Origin: Halobacillus fulvus
GTDB taxonomy: Bacteria; Bacillota; Bacilli; Bacillales; Halobacillaceae
Direction: 5' to 3'
DNA: 64,000 nucleotides
NCBI GenBank assembly: GCA_004078665.1
Contig: SCFO01000001.1
Coordinates: 832,377-896,376, forward strand
The stretch's first letter is position 1. Every line of letters starts with the position of its first letter. A model generated the notes under the pieces. The model searched no databases. It had not been told where the DNA came from and saw only the letters and a program-made list of their open reading frames with translations. A program made the position numbers and the translations under genes. Of the stretch, positions 56,503 to 63,884 are shown one piece after another.

Positions 56503-57384
56503 TTATTCCACATTTTGCACCTGTTCTTTCATTTTTTCGATTTCGCTCTTCAAGGATACGACCCATCCGGTCACTTTCGCATCGTTTGACTTCGAGCCGA
56601 TCGTGTTCACTTCACGAAGCATTTCCTGCACGATGAAATCAAGGCGCCTACCGACAGGACCTTCCTGCTTCAATGCTTCACGGAACTGGTTCACATGCGA
56701 ATCAAGACGCGTCAATTCTTCGGTGACATCTGATTTATCCGCCAGCAAACCAACTTCTTGAAGCACGCGTGATTCATCTGGGGTCATCGTGTCCCTCATT
56801 AATTCTTCCAGGCGCTTCAGAATACGTTCCTTTTGCTCTTCTACAACGAAAGGACGTCTCTCTTCCAGCTTCCCAAGGAGAGCTTCCATGGTTTCTGTTC
56901 GTTGATAGAGGTCGTCTCTGAGACGCCCCCCTTCTGCTTCCCGCATCGAAACCAGCTGGTGCAAAGCCGTTTCAACAGCCGTTAGCAGAGCCTCTTGTAG
57001 CTCACCTGTATCCTCTTCCACTTCCTGAACGGAAAAGATGTTTTCCAACTTGGTAACCATATCAATTGATACGTCACCCGTCAACTCGTAGCGGCCCTTG
57101 ACTTCCTCGAGTTTTTCCATGTACTGGTCGAGCAAACTCCAGTCTACCTCTACTTTTTTCTCAAACAGTCCCTGACCTTCAATCGTCACAAAAAGGTCCA
57201 CGCGTCCGCGAGATAACGAGTCTTTTACTTGGCGCTTTAGTTTTTCTTCTATAAAGAGAAGGTTACGTGGAAGTTTGGCGGCTATGTCAAGGAACCGGTG
57301 GTTGACCGATCGCACCTCGACGTTCACGTCTGTCTCATGAACGTTCACACTGCCTTTTCCGTATCCCGTCATGCTTTTCACCAT
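56503..57384 (-). CDS. yicC: YicC/YloC family endoribonuclease
   Basis: The 293-residue protein begins VKSMTGYGKGSV, has VEVRSVNHRFLDIAAKLPR and ends GRRLDFIVQEMLREVNTIGSKSNDA and VVSLKSEIEKMKEQVQNVE, the YicC pattern. Relatives are RNases acting on small RNAs and ribosomal RNA. It starts the yicC-remA-gmk-rpoZ run; ATG 57384 is preferred to the TTG one codon upstream. Confidence 0.93.
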   Translation of the reverse strand: MVKSMTGYGKGSVNVHETDVNVEVRSVNHRFLDIAAKLPRNLLFIEEKLKRQVKDSLSRGRVDLFVTIEGQGLFEKKVEVDWSLLDQYMEKLEEVKGRYELTGDVSIDMVTKLENIFSVQEVEEDTGELQEALLTAVETALHQLVSMREAEGGRLRDDLYQRTETMEALLGKLEERRPFVVEEQKERILKRLEELMRDTMTPDESRVLQEVGLLADKSDVTEELTRLDSHVNQFREALKQEGPVGRRLDFIVQEMLREVNTIGSKSNDAKVTGWVVSLKSEIEKMKEQVQNVE

Positions 57385-57471
57385 CAACGATCACATCCAT
57401 ATTCAAAAATCTCTATGTCTATTTTACCAGACACACCAACATGCGTCATGTACCCGGCTTAATAAAGCGTG

Positions 57472-57643
57472 ATGTTTTTGTTACGGGTATCGGGGTTGGG
57501 AGGTTGTGGAAATCACTCCCTTTCCGTGGGCGTGTGCTGAGCCTCCTCAGACTACGTCTTCCGGGGTCTCACCTATCACGCTTTCCCACAGGAGTCTCGC
57601 GATTTCCCCAACCTCCTTGCTTAAAAAAGATGAACAAAAACAT
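57472..57643 (+). repeat. Long imperfect-hairpin repeat, copy 3
   Basis: Divergent in sequence from copies 1, 2 and 4, but the same fold: ATGTTTTTGTT / AACAAAAACAT outermost, GGAGGTTGTGGAAATC / GATTTCCCCAACCTCC next, TCCGTGGG / CCCACAGGA, and GCGTG-TGAG / CTCA-CACGC. Almost every stem position that differs from copy 1 is compensated. Confidence 0.88.
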
Positions 57644-57750
57644 GCCTAACAACCGACAACCACACCACGCGGACGACTTGATTTGTACTTTTAAATTCCA
57701 CACATGGTGTTTTTCACAGAGTATTGGAATGGGTAATCCTTGAACAAAAT

Positions 57751-57918
57751 GTTTCCGTTCACCATTTTGGCAAGGAGTGGCGGGTAATTGCGAGACTCCT
57801 ATGGGAGGAAAGGGCAGGCTGAGATCCCGCAGGAGCCTGCGACGAGGAAGCTCAGCGGCCGCCCATGGAAAGCGAGTAATTACCCGCCACTCCAACACTA
57901 ATTACTAGCAACGAAAAC
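57751..57918 (-). repeat. Long imperfect-hairpin repeat, copy 4 (inverted)
   Basis: On the minus strand it has GTTTTCGTT / AACGGAAAC, GGAGTGGCGGGTAATT / AATTACCCGCCACTCC and TCCATGGGCGGC / CCCATAGGA as in copy 1. It faces copy 3 across 107 bp in the yicC-rqcH gap (57385-58061), which has no gene. Confidence 0.9.
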
Positions 57919-58028
57919 TCTCTTTTCTTACCCATTAAGAGCATGCAATAAAAAAGGTATTTTGATTGTGATTTAAGATAGGATATATAAGTGCTCAGCA
58001 AAAATTTTAGAGATGAGAAGGCAAAACG

Positions 58029-58037
58029 TGCTATACT
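58029..58037 (+). promoter_or_regulatory. Extended -10 promoter of rqcH
   Basis: TGCTATACT (TG-n-TATACT), 24 bp ahead of the start codon; no clear -35. Confidence 0.6.
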
Positions 58038-58061
58038 GTGTCCATTAGAGAGGTGAGTACG

Positions 58062-59774
58062 ATGGCATTTGACGGAATTGTCACCCGGGCGATCACTCAT
58101 GAATTAAGTGAAACGATCCAGTCCGGACGCATTATGAAAATCTATCAACCTACCGATACCGAGCTCGTCTTTACGGTACGGTCCCAACGAAAAAAACACA
58201 CATTGTTATTATCCGCTCATCCGAGCTATGCCCGCATCCATTTGACGGATGATACCTATCATAATCCAAAAGAGCCCCCGATGCTTTGCATGCTGCTTCG
58301 CAAGCACCTCGTCGGTGGATTCATTGAAAACATCGAACAGGTCAGCATGGAACGGATGATCAAAATCCAAGTGCGGACGAGAAACGAAATCGGTGATGAA
58401 ACATTAAAGACGCTCATCGTTGAAATTATGGGCAAACATTCGAACATTTTACTCGTCGATGAAGAGCAGGGGCACATTTTAGACAGCATCAAACACCTGC
58501 CCCCTTCCCAAAACAGGCACCGAACGATCATGCCGGGGCAGCCATATGTGTTACCACCCGCACAAGGAAAAATCAATCCCGTAGAACTCGAACCCGACGC
58601 ATTGATCCGCAAGCTTGATTTCAATGCCGGGAAGATGGATAAACAGATCCTGAACATCGTCATGGGCTTTTCCCCGATGATGACAAAAGAAATCACCCAT
58701 CAGGCGAATCTTGGCGGAGCGAAAGAATATGAAGCCGCTTATGCCAAGATCAGGGATCGAATCATCGCTCATGATTACGAGCCGCGCATTCACCGCGGAG
58801 ACCGGGAGCAGTTTTACATTTTCCCGCTTCAGGAATTCACAGGCGAAGTAGAATCCTTCGATTCCGTCAGCTCGATGCTTGATGATTATTATTCCGGCAA
58901 GGCGGAACGGGACCGCGTGAAACAGCAAGCTGGCGACTTGTACCGCTTTTTAAAAAATGAACGCGATAAAAACAAGCGAAAAATCAAGAAGCATGAACAG
59001 ACGTTGAAAAAGTCGGAATCCGCCGATGACTATCAAAAGCTCGGCGAACTGCTGACGGCGCATATGCACCAGGTGAAAACCGGTGATGCCGAAACGGTCG
59101 TCGTCGACTATTACGATCCTGATCAGTCAGAAGTGACGATCGAACTGAATCCGAACAAAACGCCGAGCGAGAATGCGCAGAGCTACTTCCAAACGTATGC
59201 CAAGCTGAAAAAGTCCAAAGAAGTCGTCCAAAAGGAAATTGTGAAGGCAGAGGACGAAATCGCCTATTTCGACCGTCTGATTCAACAGGTCGAAACCGCT
59301 CGCGAAGAAGATATTGAAGAAATACGGGAAGAGCTTCGCGAAGAAGGCTACTTGAAAAAGAAACCGGCATCGAAAGGCAAAAAGAAAAACAAACCTCAGA
59401 AGCCTTCTCCGGAAAGCTACGAGTCCAGTGACGGAACAGCAATTTACGTCGGACGTAATAATAAGCAAAACGAATATTTGACGAACCGGATGGCAAACAA
59501 ATCGGATATCTGGCTTCACGCAAAAGACATCCCTGGATCCCACGTCGTCATCAGAGACGAGAATCCAACGGAGGACACCCTGTTCGAGGCCGCTCAGCTG
59601 GCTGCGAACTTTAGTAAGTCCAGCCGCTCCTCCACTGTGCCGGTCGACTATACACAAATCCGGCACGTGAAAAAACCGTCTGGAGCGAAGCCGGGATACG
59701 TCATTTACGATAACCAGCAAACACTGTTTGTCACCCCGGACGCCGCGTTTGTGAAAAAACTGAAAAAGAGTTAA
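58062..59774 (+). CDS. rqcH: Ribosome quality control protein RqcH (NFACT; YloA/FbpA)
   Basis: The 570-residue protein has the NFACT-N domain (AFDGIVTRAITHELSE, IEIMGKHSN-like VEIMGKHSNILLVDE), a coiled coil (about 280-440), a Lys/Pro-rich linker and the NFACT-R domain (IYVGRNNKQNEYLTNRMANKSDIWLHAKDIPGSHVVIR, about 460-510). It binds split 50S-peptidyl-tRNA and adds C-terminal Ala tails to stalled chains. It was once listed as a fibronectin-binding protein. ATG 58062 follows AGAGGTGA. Confidence 0.96.
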   Translation: MAFDGIVTRAITHELSETIQSGRIMKIYQPTDTELVFTVRSQRKKHTLLLSAHPSYARIHLTDDTYHNPKEPPMLCMLLRKHLVGGFIENIEQVSMERMIKIQVRTRNEIGDETLKTLIVEIMGKHSNILLVDEEQGHILDSIKHLPPSQNRHRTIMPGQPYVLPPAQGKINPVELEPDALIRKLDFNAGKMDKQILNIVMGFSPMMTKEITHQANLGGAKEYEAAYAKIRDRIIAHDYEPRIHRGDREQFYIFPLQEFTGEVESFDSVSSMLDDYYSGKAERDRVKQQAGDLYRFLKNERDKNKRKIKKHEQTLKKSESADDYQKLGELLTAHMHQVKTGDAETVVVDYYDPDQSEVTIELNPNKTPSENAQSYFQTYAKLKKSKEVVQKEIVKAEDEIAYFDRLIQQVETAREEDIEEIREELREEGYLKKKPASKGKKKNKPQKPSPESYESSDGTAIYVGRNNKQNEYLTNRMANKSDIWLHAKDIPGSHVVIRDENPTEDTLFEAAQLAANFSKSSRSSTVPVDYTQIRHVKKPSGAKPGYVIYDNQQTLFVTPDAAFVKKLKKS

Positions 59775-59785
59775 TGCATGGAATC

Positions 59786-59818
59786 AACGCCTGTCGAATT
59801 TATCGGCAGGCGTTTTTG
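59786..59818 (+). terminator. Terminator of rqcH
   Basis: AACGCCTGTCG pairs with CGGCAGGCGTT (one G-U), then T5. Confidence 0.85.
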
Positions 59819-59943
59819 CATGTTTAAGGATCTGAGCCCGAAAAAACATCCCGAAATGAATGAGCCACTTTATTTTAAAAAAATGAACCTTATCGATCCA
59901 CCATTGGTATAGTATGTAAATAACCCTATGAGGAGGAGTGCAA

Positions 59944-60309
59944 ATGGACATTGGTTGGATCGCATCATTAATCATGGTAGGTATTATGATCATCATTATC
60001 CTATCCATTACGATTCCGATGGATAAAAAACATGTGATAAGAAGAAATGGAAAAATCGATTACGAAAAAACGAAAATATTCCTAAGGTGGAACGTCTTCG
60101 ATACGTTGACCCTTTGCCTAGCGATTTATACGATCCTTTGCGTGCAGGCTTTGAACTTATTGATTTCATTCGGGCAAAATGTAGAAAACCCGTTTGTCCA
60201 ATTCTTCACGAATCAGTCACAGGCCTGGACAATCGTCACCATCGCTTATTTAGTCATGAGACTGACAAATACATTGAAATCCGTAAAAGCACAATATGGT
60301 CATGTATGA
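59944..60309 (+). CDS. Small membrane protein upstream of ECF sigma factor
   Basis: The 121-residue protein has three helices (IGWIASLIMVGIMIIIILSITI, TLTLCLAIYTILCVQALNLLI, AWTIVTIAYLVMRLTNTL). It overlaps the sigma gene frame (TGA at 60307-60309), and AGGAGGAG precedes the ATG. It may be a sensing or anti-sigma partner, but I do not recognise the family. Confidence 0.65.
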   Translation: MDIGWIASLIMVGIMIIIILSITIPMDKKHVIRRNGKIDYEKTKIFLRWNVFDTLTLCLAIYTILCVQALNLLISFGQNVENPFVQFFTNQSQAWTIVTIAYLVMRLTNTLKSVKAQYGHV

Positions 60310-60341
60310 TGGAAAAATCCGTAGAAAACGTGGAGATGGTC

Positions 60342-60839
60342 ATGGATGGACAAGAGCAACTGTCCATCGATCAAATCTACACCCTTTATTCCAAACCGAT
60401 TTATTCCTTTATTTTGCGGTACACACGCGACGAGCAACTGAGTATGGATATTGTCCAAGATACGTTCGTACGATTTCAATCGACCAAGCGTCCCTATGAC
60501 CCATTGAAAGGGACCTTAAAAGCCTTCCTTTTCCAGATGGCGTACCGACTGATGGTTAATAAGCTGAACCGCAGAAAAAAGTGGAAAGCTCTCCTTCCCT
60601 TCCTCGTCCCTGATCCAGTAAATGAACGGACACAGGACGATAAAATGACCATCCAGCATGCGATTGCCTCTCTGCCCGAACAGCAGCGCGCGGTCATTCT
60701 TTTATCTTATTATCACGACCTTCCGCACAAGGAGATTTCAAAGATCCTCGACATACCGGTCGGAACGGTCAAGTCAAGGCTGCACTCAGCGATCCATACA
60801 TTAAAAAAACAGTTGGAGGTCGATTTTCATGAAACATGA
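60342..60839 (+). CDS. ECF (sigma-70 family) sigma factor
   Basis: The 165-residue protein has region 2 (YTLYSKPIYSFILRYTRDEQLSMDIVQDTFVRFQS, about residues 13-47) and region 4 (ASLPEQQRAVILLSYYHDLPHKEISKILDIPVGTVKSRLHSAIHTLKKQL, about 108-157). I prefer ATG 60342 with GGAG 6 nt upstream; an ATG at 60306 would add 12 residues but lacks a ribosome site. It recruits RNA polymerase to stress genes unknown here. Confidence 0.88.
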   Translation: MDGQEQLSIDQIYTLYSKPIYSFILRYTRDEQLSMDIVQDTFVRFQSTKRPYDPLKGTLKAFLFQMAYRLMVNKLNRRKKWKALLPFLVPDPVNERTQDDKMTIQHAIASLPEQQRAVILLSYYHDLPHKEISKILDIPVGTVKSRLHSAIHTLKKQLEVDFHET

Positions 60840-61074
60840 CCCTTTTCAAGATGAAACTAAACTCAAAGAAAGGCTAAATGAATATACGGCAGAGATGCCT
60901 GAACACGTCAGAAACAAAGGCAATTTCCGTCGTTTCATTAGCTATTTATCGTCACCTACTCAAAATCCTTTGGAACCGATCATGTCGAAACAAAAGCATT
61001 TGAGTGTCATTCAACTCATACCTATAGCCCTGACTTTGCTCATTACATTTGTTCAAGTTCTCATTTTTTTCTAA
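60829..61074 (+). CDS. Single-helix membrane protein, candidate anti-sigma factor
   Basis: The 81-residue protein has an acidic/basic cytoplasmic stretch (about 1-58) and a C-terminal helix (VIQLIPIALTLLITFVQVLIFF). Its start overlaps the sigma gene by 11 bp, with TTGGAGG upstream. Gene order and topology fit a membrane anti-sigma factor that holds the sigma, but no zinc (HxxxCxxC) motif is seen. Confidence 0.6.
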   Translation: MKHDPFQDETKLKERLNEYTAEMPEHVRNKGNFRRFISYLSSPTQNPLEPIMSKQKHLSVIQLIPIALTLLITFVQVLIFF

Positions 61075-61108
61075 GGCTCTTTTAAAAGTTTCGTGTTGAT
61101 ATTACCAC

Positions 61109-61150
61109 GAAAAAGAGCAACTTCTATTTTTATGGAAGTTGCTCTTTTTC
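61109..61150. terminator. Bidirectional terminator after the ECF module
   Basis: GAAAAAGAGCAACTTC (61109-61124) pairs exactly with GAAGTTGCTCTTTTTC (61135-61150). It also serves the convergent DUF2812 operon. Confidence 0.9.
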
Positions 61151-61170
61151 AAATTCGGTTTATTCAACAA

Positions 61171-61204
61171 AAGCTCCCGTTGTGAAAGACTTGATTCCGA
61201 GATA
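61171..61204 (+). repeat. Short dispersed repeat, copy 1
   Basis: AAGCTCCCGTTGTGAAAGAC then TTGATTCCGAGATA. It shares the pattern CCCC-n-TGGAAGACTTGATT-nn-AGA with 63391 and 63803. Confidence 0.6.
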
Positions 61205-61271
61205 AATGACGATTTTAGAATTTTCAGTTCTAACGCTCCAATTATGTTGGAACCTATTAGAGTTGATATTT

Positions 61272-61793
61272 TTATTTGATTTGTAACTTCTTCATTTTCC
61301 GCCTTACTCGCACAATCGCATACAAGTAAATACTGATTAGAAACACATATATCCATTTAACAATACTTACGATTGCGGAGTGAGAATTAGGTACAATAAT
61401 GGTCAAAAAAATCGCAACGGTCATTAGAAATATCGGGATCAAGAAATTCACCAGCGATTTATATTTTTGAGATTCAGAAGAATGATCCGAGTAAATCGCA
61501 GGCTCTTCTTCTGAAATACTCTTCAGCTTTCTAAAATAGTGCCAGCCGTGAAAACGATCGACATGCTCCCATCCCGCGTCTTCAAATATCGTCACATACT
61601 CCTCAAAGTCTTGATCAGAGGAAGCTTTATAGTCTAGTTTATATACATAATCCGCAGGCTCCGATTTATGAAAGGTGTATAAACCGAATTGGTACTTCGA
61701 GAAAAGCAAGCCTTGCTCAGCCATGTCCGTCAGCCACTTTTCTTCCGCTTGATCCTGCCAGGCAAAAAACAATCTGAATATCCTTTTCTTCAT
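61272..61793 (-). CDS. DUF2812 family protein
   Basis: The 173-residue protein has MKKRIFRLFFAWQDQAEEKWLTDMAEQGL, KYQFGLYTFHKSEP, TIFEDAGWEHVDRFHGWHYFRK, and two C-terminal helices. This is the DUF2812 pattern, found with PadR regulators. The start overlaps the preceding DUF2812 gene; GGTGAGG precedes the ATG. Confidence 0.88.
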   Translation of the reverse strand: MKKRIFRLFFAWQDQAEEKWLTDMAEQGLLFSKYQFGLYTFHKSEPADYVYKLDYKASSDQDFEEYVTIFEDAGWEHVDRFHGWHYFRKLKSISEEEPAIYSDHSSESQKYKSLVNFLIPIFLMTVAIFLTIIVPNSHSAIVSIVKWIYVFLISIYLYAIVRVRRKMKKLQIK

Positions 61794-61798
61794 TATCC

Positions 61799-62326
61799 TC
61801 ACCCTTTTTTCAATTTACTCAATTTATATTGGTACCCTACATACGGCATACCCGAAAATATGAATACGATCATTGTTAGAAAACCTAACCAAATCAAGAT
61901 CTCTCCTATGATGCCTGGAATACTTCCCAAATTCCCTAGAACAAACAGAAGAATCGTGGCGATCAAAGAAGGCAAGGCAACCCTTCCAGTATTCTTTTTT
62001 TCCACTTCGTATTTGTCCAGTGTTGTCTCGCGGTCAGAGTAAATCGGTTTAGTGCCCTCCGCAGCTGAAAATACGTGTATGTAATCTGCCTCACTACAGA
62101 CATGAGTCCAGCCCGCCTGTTCGAAATAAGCGAAGTATTCGTCATCTGGATTCTTGTTATAATCGACCGCAAATGACAGGTCCTGCTCCTCCCCTTTTTT
62201 CAACCAAAAACCGAGCGGAGCGAATCGGTCCAGCACCCACCCTTGTTTCGCGTAATACCTTAATTTCCCCATATCCTTCTCTTCTCCAAAAGCAAGACCT
62301 TTCGACGTCACGTATTTCTTTTTCAT
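61799..62326 (-). CDS. DUF2812 family protein
   Basis: The 175-residue protein has EEKDMGKLRYYAKQGWVLDRFAPLGFWLKKGE, AYFEQAGWTHVCSEADYIHVFSAAEGTKPIYSD and two C-terminal helices, so it is a second DUF2812 paralogue. It starts at the padR stop (4-bp overlap) and AAAGGGGAG precedes it. Function is unknown; membrane and cytoplasmic halves suggest a membrane sensor or transporter accessory. Confidence 0.88.
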   Translation of the reverse strand: MKKKYVTSKGLAFGEEKDMGKLRYYAKQGWVLDRFAPLGFWLKKGEEQDLSFAVDYNKNPDDEYFAYFEQAGWTHVCSEADYIHVFSAAEGTKPIYSDRETTLDKYEVEKKNTGRVALPSLIATILLFVLGNLGSIPGIIGEILIWLGFLTMIVFIFSGMPYVGYQYKLSKLKKG

Positions 62327-62664
62327 CCTGATTTCTCCCCTTTCTGATTCAATACTTGTTTCGCATGCACAATCATGAGTTCTCTTCTTTGAATATCTTT
62401 TTCCAACAGCTGGAGTCCACTATTGGTAGCAATGTACGTCTTTCGCTTTCCCTTTCCATCTCCGTACAGTTCAATCAATCCAGCCGATAACAGCTTCTTA
62501 ATGGTGGTATACATAGACGCTGGACCGATCGAAAAACCGCCTTCTGTCAGCTCTTCGATGTTTTGCATAATCAAATACCCATGCCTTGCTTCGACAAGCG
62601 ACAGCAGAATATAAAAGGATGTATCGGTAAGCTCACCTATTTCTAATGAGTCATTTCTCGCCAT
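62323..62664 (-). CDS. PadR family transcriptional regulator
   Basis: The 113-residue protein has a PadR winged helix: LTDTSFYILLSLVEARHGYLIMQNIEELTEGGFSIGPASMYTTIKKLLSAGLIELYGDGKGKRKTYIATNSG. The C-terminal helix RRELMIVHAKQVLNQ dimerises it. AAGGAG lies 7 nt before ATG 62664. It leads the operon with two DUF2812 genes and probably controls it through the inverted repeat upstream. Confidence 0.92.
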   Translation of the reverse strand: MARNDSLEIGELTDTSFYILLSLVEARHGYLIMQNIEELTEGGFSIGPASMYTTIKKLLSAGLIELYGDGKGKRKTYIATNSGLQLLEKDIQRRELMIVHAKQVLNQKGEKSG

Positions 62665-62696
62665 ATTCATGCTCCTTATTTTTGTATCATTAAATG

Positions 62697-62741
62697 ATAT
62701 ATCATTAAACATAATATATCGTTTAATGATATATAAGTCAA
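62697..62741 (-). promoter_or_regulatory. Promoter and candidate PadR operator
   Basis: TTGACT (62741-62736), 17-bp spacer, TATATT (62718-62713). The inverted repeat ATATATCATTAAAC (62697-62710) / GTTTAATGATATAT (62721-62734) with a 10-bp spacer covers the spacer and the -10. PadR sites are often AT-rich ATGT-like palindromes. Confidence 0.7.
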
Positions 62742-63085
62742 TGTATTTTCAGTAACAATTTTCCTTAATACCCTATTACGAGTTACCGAGCAAGACATTG
62801 TCCCTAATAACAAAGGGTATCGTGTGTGTCACTGTGGTTGCTCCACTAATTGGTGTTGAGCTTCCAATGATGAATTTGATCCACTTTTTTCAAAACTACT
62901 ACTTTCAATTTCATAAAACCTATTACTATGGCTAAACCAACGAACAGCACTATTGTGTATTTTGGTGGTATAAACATCGGTGCGATATTGTTGTTTGATT
63001 CCTTCTATAGTGACCGCTGCGAAGCAAACGGCAAAAACATAAAATCGTTATCTAGGCATGTCCATTTATCGTATTAAACAGAAAG

Positions 63086-63112
63086 ACCCGCTAATTGAAA
63101 TAGCGGGTCTGA
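63086..63112 (-). terminator. Hairpin with T-rich tail (minus strand)
   Basis: AGACCCGCTA pairs with TAGCGGGTCT; the minus strand continues TTTCTGTTT. It overlaps the stop of the small frame at 63091. Confidence 0.65.
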
Positions 63113-63168
63113 CAATTTATAGAGGGACCATCGTGGTTAATCTCTTGATATTTAATTCTATATCCCAT
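63091..63168 (-). CDS. Candidate 25-residue small ORF or gene remnant
   Basis: ATG 63168 has AGGAG 8 nt upstream and encodes MGYRIKYQEINHDGPSI followed by NCQTRYFN, then a stop inside a terminator hairpin. The frame stays open upstream to about 63240 with protein-like codons (CYGRYSAPGDTI), so it may instead be the tail of a decayed gene. No family recognised. The remainder of 62742-63436 shows no convincing gene. Confidence 0.35.
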   Translation of the reverse strand: MGYRIKYQEINHDGPSINCQTRYFN

Positions 63169-63382
63169 AATTGTATCTCCTGGGGCAGAATATCGACCAT
63201 AGCAATTGAGAAGAGCTTCCTGACAAGGACTAGGACTATATGACGGTGTCTGGGCCTCTCTTTAACTAGTAAAGCAGCGGTTAGGAGTTATTTATCCAAT
63301 ACTGTCTCAAACAAATTCTACACTTATTTATGAATAATACAAAAAGAAATAAAAGAACCCTTTTCAGAAGTCTGTTACTTTT

Positions 63383-63430
63383 GAATAATCGCCCCCGATT
63401 ATGGAAGACTTGATTTTGAGATATATCGTG
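63383..63430 (+). repeat. Short dispersed repeat, copy 2
   Basis: Contains GCCCCCGATTATGGAAGACT then TGATTTTGAGATATAT; see copy 1. Confidence 0.6.
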
Positions 63431-63436
63431 TCCCTG

Positions 63437-63721
63437 TTAGTTTAGTAAACTCCCAAATAGTAAAGCAAAGCCTAAAAAAGCTGATAAACTAAGTGTTACA
63501 ACTACTGTGAATACACTTCTTGCCACACCTTTCCAGCTCCTAACACCTGAGAAACCAAGCATACTAAATAGAAGTGTAAATAACGTAACAAATAAAACTA
63601 TGGTAAAAGGATGAATACCCAATATGGAATTCGTAAACCAACCTGAAAATGAAACAGTTAGAAACAAAACTACACAAATAATCGAAAAGATAAATGACCA
63701 CAAGTTGATTTTCTCTTGCAT
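63437..63721 (-). CDS. Small three-helix membrane protein
   Basis: The 94-residue protein has helices LWSFIFSIICVVLFLTVSF, IHPFTIVLFVTLFTLLFSML and VARSVFTVVVTLSLSAFLGFALLFG. No family recognised. GGAGGAG precedes the ATG, so it is likely expressed. The neighbouring short repeat (63383-63430) lies just past its stop. Confidence 0.65.
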   Translation of the reverse strand: MQEKINLWSFIFSIICVVLFLTVSFSGWFTNSILGIHPFTIVLFVTLFTLLFSMLGFSGVRSWKGVARSVFTVVVTLSLSAFLGFALLFGSLLN

Positions 63722-63795
63722 CCTACTCCTCCATATATAATTTCTTTAATCAACTAAACTGCGTCTTTAGTGCAACAAGTGTGCAATCCCTTATT

Positions 63796-63836
63796 AAAGA
63801 TAAGCCCCAATTTGTTGAAGACTTGATTTCTAGACG
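63796..63836 (+). repeat. Short dispersed repeat, copy 3
   Basis: Contains AAGCCCCAATTTGTTGAAGA then CTTGATTTCTAGACG; see copy 1. Confidence 0.55.
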
Positions 63837-63884
63837 TTATTAACTTAGCTACACTAACTTTCCCATCAACCAATGAGCTATTCA

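Noticed and set aside
57569-58100. Minus-strand frames across the yicC-rqcH gap.
   Set aside because: They read through both hairpin copies and are explained by the repeats.
62846-62977. 43-codon frame on the minus strand encoding a hydrophobic, then basic peptide (FIPPKYTIVLFVGLAIVIGF).
   Set aside because: Looks like a small membrane peptide, but there is no ribosome site within 15 nt of the ATG and an in-frame stop lies just upstream.
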